Shown here in pieces: positions 8,252-18,351 of a DNA stretch of 60,585 bases. Both the position numbers and the translations under genes were made by a program. Source of the DNA: Lederbergia sp. NSJ-179 (GTDB lineage: Bacteria > Bacillota > Bacilli > Bacillales > Bacillaceae_C); NCBI RefSeq assembly GCF_022867885.1, contig NZ_JALIFP010000024.1, positions 1-60,585 of the forward strand. The letters are read 5' to 3'. Every line of letters starts with the position of its first letter. The first letter of the stretch is position 1. The notes below the pieces were generated by a model. The model saw only the letters and a program-made list of their open reading frames with translations, searched no databases and had not been told where the DNA came from.

Positions 8252-9268
8252 ATGATGTCTACACTTGACCATAGGAATTTAAGAAGAAAAATTGCTCACT
8301 ATGAAAAAGCCAATACGAAAAATAGTATTTGGCAAATCATCAATACAATCGCCCCATTTTTTCTTTTATGGTTTTTGGCCTATAAAAGCCTATCAATATC
8401 CTATTTTCTTACACTAGTCATCTGTATAATCGCTGCTGGATTTCTAGTCCGTATTTTCATCATTTTCCATGATTGCTGCCATGGCTCCTTTTTCAAAAAA
8501 AGAAAAGCAAACCAAATTCTCGGCACCATTACAGGGATATTAACATTTTGTCCTTATGAACAATGGAAACATAGTCATTCCATCCACCATGCAACAAGCA
8601 GCAATCTGAATAAACGCGGTACTGGTGATGTGTGGGTCATGACTGTGGATGAATATATTGCCGCATCGAAATGGCAGAAATTCGCCTATCGTTTATATCG
8701 AAATCCGTTTGTTCTGTTTATACTCGGGCCCATCTATATATTTCTTATTGCTTATCGATTTAACAGTAAAAAGGCCAGACCCAGAGAACGCCGTAATACG
8801 TACGTGACTAACATTTCCATCGTTGCTATTATCGCTCTAATATGTTGGTTCGTTGGATGGCAACCATTTCTATTTGTACAAGGGCCTATTTTCTTCCTTT
8901 CCGGTTCACTCGGAATTTGGTTGTTTTATGTCCAACATCAATTCGAGGATTCCTATTTTGAAAACCAAGAAAATTGGGATTATGTAAAAGCGGCAATGGA
9001 TGGAAGTTCTTATTATAAGCTGCCAAAAATACTTCAGTGGTTAACAGGAAATATTGGCTTCCACCATATCCATCACCTAAGCCCACGGATACCGAACTAC
9101 TATTTAGAAGAAGTGCACAATACTCACAAACCATTACAGGACGCAACAACCATTACCATTTCAACAAGCTTACGCTCCCTCTATTTCCGTCTATGGGATG
9201 AAAAAAATAATCGGTTTATTGGCTTTAAGGAGTTAAAAAATGTAATGGAACAACAAAAAGAAGATTAA
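8252..9268 (+). CDS. des: Membrane acyl-lipid desaturase (Des-type)
   Basis: 338 residues. It introduces a double bond into phospholipid acyl chains using di-iron and O2, restoring membrane fluidity in the cold. All three histidine boxes are present: HDCCH (residues 73-77), HSHSIHH (107-113) and HHIHH (about 270-274). They lie between hydrophobic helices (33-70 and 150-225) as in the integral-membrane desaturase family. The start ATG at 8252 follows GGGAAGGAGA. It is directly upstream of its two-component pair desK-desR, the same order as in B. subtilis, and a terminator separates it from desK. Confidence 0.93.
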   Translation: MMSTLDHRNLRRKIAHYEKANTKNSIWQIINTIAPFFLLWFLAYKSLSISYFLTLVICIIAAGFLVRIFIIFHDCCHGSFFKKRKANQILGTITGILTFCPYEQWKHSHSIHHATSSNLNKRGTGDVWVMTVDEYIAASKWQKFAYRLYRNPFVLFILGPIYIFLIAYRFNSKKARPRERRNTYVTNISIVAIIALICWFVGWQPFLFVQGPIFFLSGSLGIWLFYVQHQFEDSYFENQENWDYVKAAMDGSSYYKLPKILQWLTGNIGFHHIHHLSPRIPNYYLEEVHNTHKPLQDATTITISTSLRSLYFRLWDEKNNRFIGFKELKNVMEQQKED

Positions 9269-9363
9269 ATGTCTGACACTCTTTCATCAGCTAATTCGTA
9301 GAAGCCCGCTAGCTCCTTTGTGTTATGATAACAAGGGAGGCTCAGAGGATGTGAGTCAGAACG

Positions 9364-9388
9364 GCGCGGCGATTATCGTCGCGCTTTT
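9364..9388 (+). terminator. Terminator after des
   Basis: GCGCGGCGAT (9364-9373) pairs with ATCGTCGCGC (9375-9384, one G-T pair), followed by TTTT. It separates des from desKR, so desKR probably has its own promoter or depends on readthrough. Confidence 0.75.
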
Positions 9389-9448
9389 AACCGCTCCTCC
9401 ATAAAACGAGCGCTTACGCTAATTTTGTTCGAATATGAGGTCATTTAG

Positions 9449-10561
9449 ATGAAAAAGATGTTACTTAAACTAAAACGCTCGGGTATTTCACCATATATAT
9501 GGGCAATTCTTACGATATTACCGTTTTACTTTATTTTTCAATCACCCTCCAAGAGTGAAATTGTGATTGGAATTGCGTTAACCATTCTTTTCTTTGTCTC
9601 TTTACGGCTTGCCTTTATTTCTAAAAAGTGGCCTGTCCATTTATGGACCATTATTTTAATTGTTATTTCGATGACAATGACTCTGCTCTTTCAATATGTT
9701 TATTTTGCTTTTTTTATTGCTTATTGTAGTGGTAATGTTAAAAATCGGGTGACATTTTTGATATTATATATTATTCATTTACTTTATACGGCTGCTTCCA
9801 TTAGTTTGATCGCTGTCTTCAATAATGACTTATTTCTGCAACAATTACCCTTTATCATTATCCTTTGTATCAGCGTTATTTTGCTGCCCATTACTATTTA
9901 TAATCGAAAAAGGCAAGAAGGACTGGAACAACAGTTAGAATATGCGAATAATAAAATCGCCGAACTTGTAAAACAAGAGGAGCGACAACGAATAGCTCGT
10001 GATTTACATGATACATTGGGACAAAAGCTTTCGCTTATCGGATTAAAGAGTGATCTAGCTAGGAAGCTTATCTATAAAAATCCAGAACAGTCGCAAAATG
10101 AATTAAAGGATATCCAACAAACTGCGAGAACGGCTTTAAATGAGGTAAGGACGATCGTTTCACAAATGCGGGGAATCAGACTGAAAGAAGGATTTGTCAG
10201 CATTCATGAAATTTTACATGCCGCACAGATTGAGGTTAAGGCCGATCATGACATAAAGTTAAAAAATGTCTCCCTATTTCTTGAAAATATTTTAAGCATG
10301 TGTGTAAAAGAGGCGGTAAACAATATTGTAAAACATAGTCAAGCAACGACATGTTGGATTACAGTTGAACAATCTGATAAAGAAATTCAAATCAAGGTTG
10401 AAGATGATGGAATTGGCATTAGGGATCAACATTATTATGCTCGTGGTAATGGATTAATCGGTATGAAAGAGCGACTAGAATTTGTTAATGGTTCACTAGA
10501 GATTGAGGTAAGCGATGGGACCATCCTCACAATGAAAGTACCGACAGTGATGAGAAGGTGA
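9449..10561 (+). CDS. desK: Membrane thermosensor histidine kinase DesK
   Basis: 370 residues. The N-terminal 150 residues hold about five transmembrane segments with no large outer domain. They are followed by a coiled linker (RQEGLEQQLEYANNKIAEL), the HisKA_3 dimerisation helix with phospho-acceptor His187 in RIARDLHDTLGQ, and an HATPase domain (N-box EAVNNIVKHS, G-box DDGIGI and GNGLIGMKERL). B. subtilis DesK uses His188, so the layout matches almost residue for residue. It senses membrane thickness and order: kinase in the cold, phosphatase when warm. It is coupled to desR 12 bases downstream. Confidence 0.92.
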   Translation: MKKMLLKLKRSGISPYIWAILTILPFYFIFQSPSKSEIVIGIALTILFFVSLRLAFISKKWPVHLWTIILIVISMTMTLLFQYVYFAFFIAYCSGNVKNRVTFLILYIIHLLYTAASISLIAVFNNDLFLQQLPFIIILCISVILLPITIYNRKRQEGLEQQLEYANNKIAELVKQEERQRIARDLHDTLGQKLSLIGLKSDLARKLIYKNPEQSQNELKDIQQTARTALNEVRTIVSQMRGIRLKEGFVSIHEILHAAQIEVKADHDIKLKNVSLFLENILSMCVKEAVNNIVKHSQATTCWITVEQSDKEIQIKVEDDGIGIRDQHYYARGNGLIGMKERLEFVNGSLEIEVSDGTILTMKVPTVMRR

Positions 10562-10573
10562 AGGAGGAATACA

Positions 10574-11173
10574 ATGATTCGAATTGTCATTGCGGAAGAC
10601 CAGCAGATGATGCTTGGAGCGCTTGGTTCACTACTTAATTTAGAAGACGATATGGAAGTAGTTGGGATGGCCAATAATGGCGAAGATGTCATTCATTTAG
10701 TTAAACAATTGGAGCCCGATATTTGCATCTTGGATATTGAAATGCCGGGAAAAACCGGATTACAAGCCTCTGAGGAGCTAGCCGGTTTAACATGCAAAGT
10801 CATCATTCTCACAACTTTTGCCCGATCAGGCTATTTTCAACGTGCCATCAAAGCGGGTGTTAGCGGTTATTTATTAAAAGACAGTCCCAGTGAAGAATTG
10901 GCTAACGCTATTCGCCACGTCATGACAGGGAGAAAAATATATGCCCCTGAACTAATGGATGACTTATACAGCGAAGAAAATCCGCTTACTGCTAGAGAAA
11001 AGGCCGTTCTAGAATTAATAGCAGATGGAAAAAACACAAAAGAAATTGCCGCCAAACTTAGTATTACAACAGGAACAGTGAGGAATTATATTTCGCAAAT
11101 TCTAGATAAACTGGAAGTAACCAATCGAATTGAGGCGATTACACAATCGAAGAAAAAGGGATGGTTTAAGTAA
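10574..11173 (+). CDS. desR: Response regulator DesR
   Basis: 199 residues of the NarL/FixJ class. The receiver domain has the acidic pair in IAEDQQ and the phospho-acceptor Asp54 in CILDIEMPGKTG, with the conserved Thr (ILTTFA) and Lys (LLKDSP). The C-terminal LuxR-type helix-turn-helix is LTAREKAVLELIADGKNTKE ... GTVRNYISQILDKL. The AAGGAGG site is 4 bases before the ATG. It is expected to activate des from the palindrome upstream of that gene. Confidence 0.93.
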   Translation: MIRIVIAEDQQMMLGALGSLLNLEDDMEVVGMANNGEDVIHLVKQLEPDICILDIEMPGKTGLQASEELAGLTCKVIILTTFARSGYFQRAIKAGVSGYLLKDSPSEELANAIRHVMTGRKIYAPELMDDLYSEENPLTAREKAVLELIADGKNTKEIAAKLSITTGTVRNYISQILDKLEVTNRIEAITQSKKKGWFK

Positions 11174-11303
11174 GGATAAAAAGAATCCTTTGTGAGTAAT
11201 ATTGGTTCATTGAGCGATCTTGTGCTTTTAACCACTTTCATTATACGGAAACTTGATAAGGTAGAGATGCACTGGGTCAGCTTTTTAAAAACTTTTGCTA
11301 GTT

Positions 11304-11346
11304 GTCAATAATAAAGATTACAATCCATGTAATCCTTATTATTGAC
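11304..11346. terminator. Bidirectional terminator between desR and the efflux pump
   Basis: GTCAATAATAA (11304-11314) pairs with TTATTATTGAC (11336-11346), with further pairing inside (ATTACA/TGTAAT). It lies between two convergent genes. AT-rich and without long U-runs, so strength is uncertain. Confidence 0.6.
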
Positions 11347-11391
11347 TCCTTCATTTTTTTCAAAAAGATATTTTCCCATTAAACCTACAAG

Positions 11392-12591
11392 TTACGCTTC
11401 TCCTTTATGAAGAATTGCATCAGACTTGGACTGTTTGGGCATTTTCCATACAATCGTTAAGCCAATCCCAATGACTAAGATAATGGTGGCAAAATAAAAT
11501 GGATAGTTTAGCTTTATATCAAATAGGCTCCCGCCTACAATGGGACCAATAATATTCCCTAAACTTGTAAACATTGAATTCATGCCACCGACAAATCCTT
11601 GTTCTTTACCGGCAATTTTAGATAAATAGTTGGTTACTGCTGGACGCATCAAATCGAAACCAACGAACACGGTAAACGTAACAAATAATATAGCAACATA
11701 AGAGTGGACAATCGTCATTAAAAATACTAGTATCGCTGAAAGGATTAGGCTATAGCGAATCACGCGAATCTCACCCCACCACCTTGTCATGCGATCAAAT
11801 AAGACAACTTGTGTCACCGCTCCAACAATGGCACCACCTGTGATCATGATGGCTATGTCTTGAGGACTAAATCCAAATTTATGGTCTGTAAAGAGCGAAA
11901 AGAGTGATTCAAATGAAGCTAGACCGAATGAGGATATTAAAATAATCATAAAAGGAATGAAATAGAGCGGTGAAAAAATTCTCTTTATTCCTGATTGTTG
12001 TATGGTTATATTCTCATTTTCTAGGTTTCGCTTAGGTTCACGTAATGTGATCATGGACAATATCGCTGCGAATAATGCAAAGCCTGCCGCAAAAAAGAAG
12101 GGTAAACGAGAACCGAAATCCGCTAAAAATCCACCAATACCTGGGCCCACAATAAATCCGGTTGATATGGCTGCCGACATATAGCCTAGTGCTTTTGGGC
12201 GTGTCTCGATGGAGGTAATATCGGCAATAAAGGCCGTTACCGCCGGCATAATAAAGGCAGCACTTATACCGCCGAGCATACGTGAAATGAATAAGACCTC
12301 AATAACTTTTCCGATTCCAAATAAAAACTCAGAAAGGCTAAAGAAAAATAAACCGATAATGATCATTATTTTACGCCCAAAACGATCGGCCCATCTTCCG
12401 GCAATAGGTGAAACAACTAGCTGTGTCAAAGCAAAAGCAGCGACTAAATAGCCCACAACTGTACCGGTTATATTTAATTCATTCATGATCGTTGGTGTGA
12501 CAGGTATAACAAGACTAATTCCTAAAAAAGCAATAAATAAAGTCATCAATAATATAGCCAATGTGAATGTATGATTTTGTTGATTTTTCAT
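11392..12591 (-). CDS. bmr: Bmr/NorA-type multidrug efflux transporter (MFS)
   Basis: 399 residues, 12 predicted membrane helices. It carries MFS motif A (GRWADRFGRK, after helix 2) and the antiporter motif C in helix 5 (GFIVGPGIGGFLAD), which mark drug:H+ antiporters. Much of the text, for example GISLVIPVTPTIMNEL and TRPKALGYMSAAISTGF, closely follows B. subtilis Bmr. It exports cationic dyes and drugs with proton influx. In B. subtilis bmr is controlled by the adjacent MerR-type bmrR; no such gene is next to it here. It could instead be the paralogue Blt, but the N-terminus favours Bmr. Confidence 0.9.
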   Translation of the reverse strand: MKNQQNHTFTLAILLMTLFIAFLGISLVIPVTPTIMNELNITGTVVGYLVAAFALTQLVVSPIAGRWADRFGRKIMIIIGLFFFSLSEFLFGIGKVIEVLFISRMLGGISAAFIMPAVTAFIADITSIETRPKALGYMSAAISTGFIVGPGIGGFLADFGSRLPFFFAAGFALFAAILSMITLREPKRNLENENITIQQSGIKRIFSPLYFIPFMIILISSFGLASFESLFSLFTDHKFGFSPQDIAIMITGGAIVGAVTQVVLFDRMTRWWGEIRVIRYSLILSAILVFLMTIVHSYVAILFVTFTVFVGFDLMRPAVTNYLSKIAGKEQGFVGGMNSMFTSLGNIIGPIVGGSLFDIKLNYPFYFATIILVIGIGLTIVWKMPKQSKSDAILHKGEA

Positions 12592-12630
12592 CGTGTTCTC
12601 CCTTTCGATTAAAAAAAGCCCATCCTTTTT

Positions 12631-12660
12631 ATTTAACGCTATTTTTTAAGAAATTGTCAA
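12631..12660 (-). promoter_or_regulatory. Promoter of the efflux gene
   Basis: On the minus strand TTGACA (12660-12655), then an 18-base spacer and TTAAAT (12636-12631), 40 bases before the ATG. I see no GC-rich dyad in the spacer such as the BmrR operator. Confidence 0.5.
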
Positions 12661-12717
12661 CCAGGGAGATTTTTGTTCCACGAATTCTTTTACCATTCTG
12701 ATTTAGCTGCGCTTCCC

Positions 12718-15700
12718 CTATATCGTTGTTTCTTCCATATCCCCTTCCAGTTCTAAATATGTATTCCTTAACGTATTCAGTTCTTGTTCAGTGGGTTCCC
12801 AGTATCCTCGTTGTGCGCTTTCTAATAATGTTTCCACCATGTGGAGATAGGCCCATCGATTATTTTTTATACATTTTGTTTTGATTTCTTTATTCTCCAT
12901 ATAGGTGGTATGAAGCTGATGAAAGATCCAGTCTGCTACTTTATTCGTTGTTGCCGCCAGTCCTAAAATATTTTCAAATCGATCTTTTATCTTTTGTACA
13001 CCATGATGGTCATGCTCCAACATCGCCTCAATCCATTTTGGGTTCGTGATTCTTGTTCGAATCCCCCTTGCGATCGCATGTTCAACATCTTCTGTTTCGA
13101 TTTGACTCGTTGTCGTATCACTGATATAAACGTCTGCTTTTTTCCCTTTTATATTTTCCACAGATTTGGAAAGACCACCAAAAAATTCATAAAAATGATC
13201 TAAGTCAACGACTTCATGTTCAACCGTGCTCCGTATTTGGGAAATAACCTCTACTTTTTCTAAATGACTGGTTAATAATGCTTTCATTGGTTTACCATAA
13301 TAATTTTTTGTATAGATATATTGCATGTTATCAAAAAAAGATTGACCAATTTGTGCTTCCTTTTCCCAATTTTTTGTTTCAATAAGGTTTGTGACATTCG
13401 TTCCATATTCATTTTCTGATGGACCAAACATACGGGCAGAGGATAGCTCAATGGCTGATTTGTGATCGATCCCTTCACTCCGTAATTGTTCGAGAATCTG
13501 CTTTGTATGTCTCTTCATAAAATTTTCATCATCTGTCTCATTTTGGGTACTTATTCGTATAAACAGATCACTGAGATCCTCGATTACATTCGCAAACATC
13601 GCTCGAAACATTCCACTGATATTCAAAACAACATCTATTCTCGGACGTCCTAATTCATCGATCGGAATGATCTCATATGTTTGTTTCAGCATACCTGGTT
13701 GATGAATCACTTTGATTCCAAGATAGTGCAAAATTTGTCCTAATGTTTCCCCTTGTGTACGGGAGGTTTCCAATCCCCAGAGGACAACCCCAATTTTATC
13801 TGGATACTGTCCCGTTTTATTTAAATGTTTCTCAATGGTCTTTTCTGCTACTATTTTCCCTCGTTCATACGCACTCTCGCTTGGAACAAGATGGGGATCA
13901 AATTGATATAAATTATAACCTGTTGGGAAAACAGCTGGGTCTCGAATCATATCCCCTGCTAGACGAACGGGAATAAATTCTCCGTTTAAAGCTTTGATGA
14001 GATGATCTAATTCTTGATTATGTTGACTGGCTGTATAGGCGGTCATTCCAAACTCTAAGCTTTCTAAAAATTTTTCTCTCCATTCATTCGAAATAGACCT
14101 TGGGAGTGATTGCTCCTGTAGATAGGTTTCGATAAGCTGATCGGCTGCTTCATACAGCTTCGTTCCCTCTTCCGGATTTTTATCTGCCATGACTCGATCA
14201 TAGTTTAACTGTTTGGATTCCGCGACTAGTCGTGGAAGTGATTTTAGTTCGCCTCGATCAAAGCGTAAAACGGATTTCATATATTCCCTTGCTTGCTTAT
14301 TTGTATAGGCCGTCCCAAACACATGAAGCCCCATCGGAATAAGCGATGTCTTGATGCGATATAGCTCCATTTCTAGTTCCTCTACCTCTGTAACAGAAAA
14401 CTGTAGCTCTTTAGCCTTTTTTAATAATTTATCTTGTAATTCCTTGGCTTGCATAGGGTTGGTTCTTTCCACTTCATGATACTCATTGATCAAAAGCTCT
14501 AACGGTAGGAATTCTCCATACAATTCGCTTTCCTGGAACGGAGGGGACTGGTAACTAATTAATGTTGCATGTGAGCGGCGTTTTGCAATCATCGCTTCTG
14601 CTGGATTCCCTGTATAGTAAAGATACAGATGAGGGATATCTTGGATTAATCGATCTGGATAGCAATCACCTGACATCCCGCATTCCTTCCCAGCTAAAAA
14701 TTCCAATGTTCCGTGTGTGCCTACGTGGATAATGACATCTGCTTGGAATACTTCCTTCATCCATTGATAAAAAGCGATATACTGGCGGTGAGGTGGCAGG
14801 CTTTTGTCATGATAGGACTTCTCTATATCTCCTTGAAGATCGCGAGCGGGCTGTAATCCGATAAAAATATTTCCTTCTATAATTCCAGGAATGTAAAATT
14901 CACCTTCATCCGTCATCATGGTGTCAGATGTTTGTCCCCATTCCACCACCTTTTCATTCGCTTTATAACGGATAAAATCAATTTGCTCATTATCTGTTAC
15001 CCATTCGGGTGAATTGATTCTTTTTTCTTCAACAAACCTTTCTTGTAATGCTACTTTTGTAAGCATAGGCGCATGATAGCCTTCTTTGTGAAGCTGCTTT
15101 ACAATCATCTCTAAAGAGGCAAAGGTATCGAGAAAAGACCCCCCAAAAATATTCGCTTCACCTGGCGGATAATTATAACCAATTAAAGCAATTTTCTTTT
15201 GTTTGTTCGCTTTCTTTCTTAGCTTGAGCCATTGCTTCACTCGGGAGACTAATTTTTCAGCACGGTCTTCAATCAATGTTAATCGCTTGATGTCGACATC
15301 AAACTCCTGATTTTGTTCGGCTGTATCCATAACCCCCACTGGAAATGTTTCAATATTTCCATCCAACTCTGGCAACATGACGGAAACAGAAAATTCGGCA
15401 GCTGTCACCCCTTGTGGGGATTCCTCCCAATCTTTCCTCATTCTTCTCGTAATAAAAAATGGATGTAACACCGGCACGTTTAATTCCTCAAGTAATTGTT
15501 TTCCTAATTCAGGATTCCCACCGACAGGTCCAGCCCCTAAACGAAAAGGGACAAAGTTTAAGAGGAGATCGATTCTTGGTTGATGACTATCCAGAAAATA
15601 TTGCCGTACCTTTTCCATTTCCTGTTCGCTTCCCCTTGCATAAGCGACTGGAAGAACATTTGCAAAATTCTTTATCCGCGCCATGATCTCCGCAATGGCT

Positions 15701-16401
15701 TCAATTGTTCGAACTGGATAATGAATGTTGGTAAATAGAAAACCGACCGTTGCTTTTGTATCGTCAAAATCAGTATGTTGTACATACTCCTCATAGGAGG
15801 AAAAAGCCAAATCGTTGATCGGATCATATATGGTTGTCTCCTTTATACCCTCAGGCGGCTCAGCTTGAGGCACTTGTAATAACGCCTGGGATGGTACATC
15901 AAACGATTGACCATATTCTTTTAAAAGGAAGCAGAGCAAGTTGCGCATATTTTTTACTCCTGCAAGCCTCCAATACGCAACAATTTTGCTATAGTTTTGT
16001 AAATCTGTACGCTTTTCACTTGATTGGCTTTCCTCTCTTATTTGGGATGGCCTACCATGACGTTCTTGATCAAAATCCTTTGCTGAAAGACTTCCTAGCT
16101 TAAAAAAAGAGTGGAGTCCATCCCCAAACCTATTGATCGGCACAATAAAAGAGGAAGTAGATGGGATGTTTTCCATGATTATTTCGTTTAATCGTTGTGA
16201 GGAGCCATGTAAGTCAAGTAAAAGAATGTCAGTTTTGCTGACACTCGACTTTATCTTAGTCATTTGCTCCTCTTTATCACTGCCAATATCAAAAAGCTGT
16301 ACATCTACTATTGTTTTTATAGCAGACGATAATTTGCTTTCATAGACGTGAATAAGATCAGTAATAGCTGTTGTCGATGTGGTAAGAATCGTTATGTTCA
16401 C
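12718..16401 (-). CDS. cobN: CobN/BchH-like metal chelatase large subunit
   Basis: 1227 residues, the usual size of the tetrapyrrole-binding large subunit of class I (ATP-dependent) chelatases. It contains the conserved blocks HVGTHGTLEFLAGKECGMSG (near residue 558), NPAEAMIAKRRSHATLI, and near residue 1110 RTRITNPKWIEAML ... LAATTNKVADWI, which are CobN-type. Start GTG at 16401 is behind AAAGGAGGG. It is the last gene of the importer-chelatase operon; its two AAA+ partners are just upstream. In the aerobic B12 pathway CobN inserts cobalt into hydrogenobyrinate diamide, but no other corrin gene is here and Bacillus usually uses small CbiX/CbiK chelatases. With Zur-like operators upstream, a zinc-related substrate is more likely than cobalt. 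Substrate unknown. Confidence 0.85.
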   Translation of the reverse strand: MNITILTTSTTAITDLIHVYESKLSSAIKTIVDVQLFDIGSDKEEQMTKIKSSVSKTDILLLDLHGSSQRLNEIIMENIPSTSSFIVPINRFGDGLHSFFKLGSLSAKDFDQERHGRPSQIREESQSSEKRTDLQNYSKIVAYWRLAGVKNMRNLLCFLLKEYGQSFDVPSQALLQVPQAEPPEGIKETTIYDPINDLAFSSYEEYVQHTDFDDTKATVGFLFTNIHYPVRTIEAIAEIMARIKNFANVLPVAYARGSEQEMEKVRQYFLDSHQPRIDLLLNFVPFRLGAGPVGGNPELGKQLLEELNVPVLHPFFITRRMRKDWEESPQGVTAAEFSVSVMLPELDGNIETFPVGVMDTAEQNQEFDVDIKRLTLIEDRAEKLVSRVKQWLKLRKKANKQKKIALIGYNYPPGEANIFGGSFLDTFASLEMIVKQLHKEGYHAPMLTKVALQERFVEEKRINSPEWVTDNEQIDFIRYKANEKVVEWGQTSDTMMTDEGEFYIPGIIEGNIFIGLQPARDLQGDIEKSYHDKSLPPHRQYIAFYQWMKEVFQADVIIHVGTHGTLEFLAGKECGMSGDCYPDRLIQDIPHLYLYYTGNPAEAMIAKRRSHATLISYQSPPFQESELYGEFLPLELLINEYHEVERTNPMQAKELQDKLLKKAKELQFSVTEVEELEMELYRIKTSLIPMGLHVFGTAYTNKQAREYMKSVLRFDRGELKSLPRLVAESKQLNYDRVMADKNPEEGTKLYEAADQLIETYLQEQSLPRSISNEWREKFLESLEFGMTAYTASQHNQELDHLIKALNGEFIPVRLAGDMIRDPAVFPTGYNLYQFDPHLVPSESAYERGKIVAEKTIEKHLNKTGQYPDKIGVVLWGLETSRTQGETLGQILHYLGIKVIHQPGMLKQTYEIIPIDELGRPRIDVVLNISGMFRAMFANVIEDLSDLFIRISTQNETDDENFMKRHTKQILEQLRSEGIDHKSAIELSSARMFGPSENEYGTNVTNLIETKNWEKEAQIGQSFFDNMQYIYTKNYYGKPMKALLTSHLEKVEVISQIRSTVEHEVVDLDHFYEFFGGLSKSVENIKGKKADVYISDTTTSQIETEDVEHAIARGIRTRITNPKWIEAMLEHDHHGVQKIKDRFENILGLAATTNKVADWIFHQLHTTYMENKEIKTKCIKNNRWAYLHMVETLLESAQRGYWEPTEQELNTLRNTYLELEGDMEETTI

Positions 16402-16424
16402 AACTTTCCCTCCTTTAATTTACT

Positions 16425-18335
16425 TCAAATATGCTCTTTAATGGCTCCATAAATTTCGGATGACGTGATTTGGTCTAGTTTTGTGTACATCCCTCCAAGG
16501 TGATCGGCTAGTTTTTTGGCTAAACCTAAAGGGACCTTACTTTGCTCTGTGTCAATAATCAAAGACAAAATGCCTTCGTTTTTCATCAGCTCTGCCATTT
16601 GAAAAGCCTCTTCTACTGGAGAACCTTTACCTTCATAGCCTTGGTTCGCTCTTCCATCTGTGATGAGAATGAGGAAAGGGATGGCATCCGTATCTTTTTT
16701 CCGCAGTTGCAGCCATTTCTCATAGCCTTTTACGAGTGCTGATGCAAGTGGGGTTTTTCCCCCTGTTGGTAGTTCCTTTAATCGTTGATAGGCCATTTCC
16801 ACGCTTCGGGTAACCTCTAACACAACATCTGCGCGCTTATGATGAAAAGAAATCATTCCGATCTCATCTCGTTTTCGGTAAGCATCCTGCAGCAAAGAAA
16901 AGATCGCTCCCTTTACTGCCTCTATGCGTTTTCTTACACCCATAGATCCACTGGCATCCACTAAAAATAATAAGGTCGTACCCACCACTTTTTCCCTCAC
17001 CTTTTGGCGCAAGTCTTGTTGTTCAATCGCTATAAGTGAATCTCCCTCTCCTTTCCGGCTTGGTTGATAGGGAGCAGCTGCTCGCAGGGTTGGTGCTAGG
17101 GCTAAATCGGTGACTTTTCCAGAAGGGATGGTGGCACAGATATACCGTCCTTGCTTCCACTCAGTCTTTACAACGGAACGTTTTCCTCCTTTTCCTTGTT
17201 TTTGCTCCCTGATAAACGCTTTGAGTTCTTGTAGAATCTTGATATCCATTTCATTCCCTATACCGGCAGTCCACTCCTCTTGACTAGAACTAGATGTATT
17301 GTTTGGTGTTTCCTCATTTAATCCTTGATCAGAATGAACAGGATGCTGTAAGTGAGGATCTTTTAATCCTGAAACTGTTTCTTCTAACTTTGTATTTTCT
17401 TGTGTCTCATGTTTATTTTGCTGACTATTTCTTGTTTTTTCTTCTTGATTATTCTTCTGCTCTGACGGTGAGGGAGAAGCTTGATTTTCTCTTTGCCGAT
17501 GAGGTAGTACATAGAGAGCTGCTGTTTGAAAGTCCTCCGCAACAACTTTTTCTCTTCCATCCAAAGCGGCGATTGCTTTCACTGTTTCGATCAAAATATA
17601 CTCAGCTCGATGTCCTTCACAATTAGCTTCTTGAACAATCATTGCCGCATTCCTGATCATTTCATCGTTTACGGTAATAGAAGCACAACGGGTCTGACTC
17701 TCTCGAACCCAGCTTTTTAACTTCGCTGCATCCTCTTGATGCTTTTGGATAAAAGATACCTGATCCTGCTCAAAGGCTATCCTATTTTTAATAATTTCCG
17801 TTCTCGCATGGATATCTTGTTCACCCTTTACGTTGACATATAATCCAAAACGATCCAGAATTTGTGGGGGTAATTCCCCTTCTTCAGGATTCATAGATCC
17901 GATTAAAATAGACTGAGAGGCATAAGAGGCCGATATCCCTTCTCTTTCGACCACAGTCATTCCCGATGAATGAGAGTCAATGATCATTTTCGTCAGATGC
18001 GCGGGTAATAGATTCACCTCATCGATATATAAAATATGTTGATGAGCGCGTTGAAGAATCCCTGGTTTGAATTGTTTCTTGCCAGTTTGTAAGGTTTTCT
18101 CAAGATCAATTTCACCCACTACTTGTTCCTCTGTCACACTAAGCGGTAGTTCAATGACTTGTTTTCCTAATTTCAAATGGGGAATACTACGAATTATCGT
18201 TGTTTTCGCTGTGCCTTTCTCTCCTGTTAAAAGAATGCCACCGATTTTAGGATTCACTAAGTTTAATAAAATAGCCCGTTTGACAGGGACTTGACCGACG
18301 ATCGCTGTGAATGGATATGTATGAAGAAAATCCAC
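16425..18335 (-). CDS. ChlD/CobT-like chelatase subunit (AAA+ plus von Willebrand A domain)
   Basis: 636 residues. The N-terminal AAA+ domain has an apparently intact Walker A (GEKGTAKTT, 38-46) and Walker B (LYIDEVNLLP); in many ChlD proteins this ATPase is degenerate. A low-complexity polar Gln/Asn/Glu linker follows (about 295-360). The C-terminal VWA domain carries a MIDAS motif DASGSMG (near 454), a later TGGKTPLA and an ITDGRAN site. It would form a ring with the ChlI-like protein and drive metal insertion by the large subunit. I chose GTG at 18335, 8 bases after GGGGGAG; the ATG at 18371 lies inside the upstream gene and has no ribosome site. 23 bases upstream of cobN. Confidence 0.88.
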   Translation of the reverse strand: MDFLHTYPFTAIVGQVPVKRAILLNLVNPKIGGILLTGEKGTAKTTIIRSIPHLKLGKQVIELPLSVTEEQVVGEIDLEKTLQTGKKQFKPGILQRAHQHILYIDEVNLLPAHLTKMIIDSHSSGMTVVEREGISASYASQSILIGSMNPEEGELPPQILDRFGLYVNVKGEQDIHARTEIIKNRIAFEQDQVSFIQKHQEDAAKLKSWVRESQTRCASITVNDEMIRNAAMIVQEANCEGHRAEYILIETVKAIAALDGREKVVAEDFQTAALYVLPHRQRENQASPSPSEQKNNQEEKTRNSQQNKHETQENTKLEETVSGLKDPHLQHPVHSDQGLNEETPNNTSSSSQEEWTAGIGNEMDIKILQELKAFIREQKQGKGGKRSVVKTEWKQGRYICATIPSGKVTDLALAPTLRAAAPYQPSRKGEGDSLIAIEQQDLRQKVREKVVGTTLLFLVDASGSMGVRKRIEAVKGAIFSLLQDAYRKRDEIGMISFHHKRADVVLEVTRSVEMAYQRLKELPTGGKTPLASALVKGYEKWLQLRKKDTDAIPFLILITDGRANQGYEGKGSPVEEAFQMAELMKNEGILSLIIDTEQSKVPLGLAKKLADHLGGMYTKLDQITSSEIYGAIKEHI

Positions 18336-18351
18336 CGCTGTCTCTCCCCCT

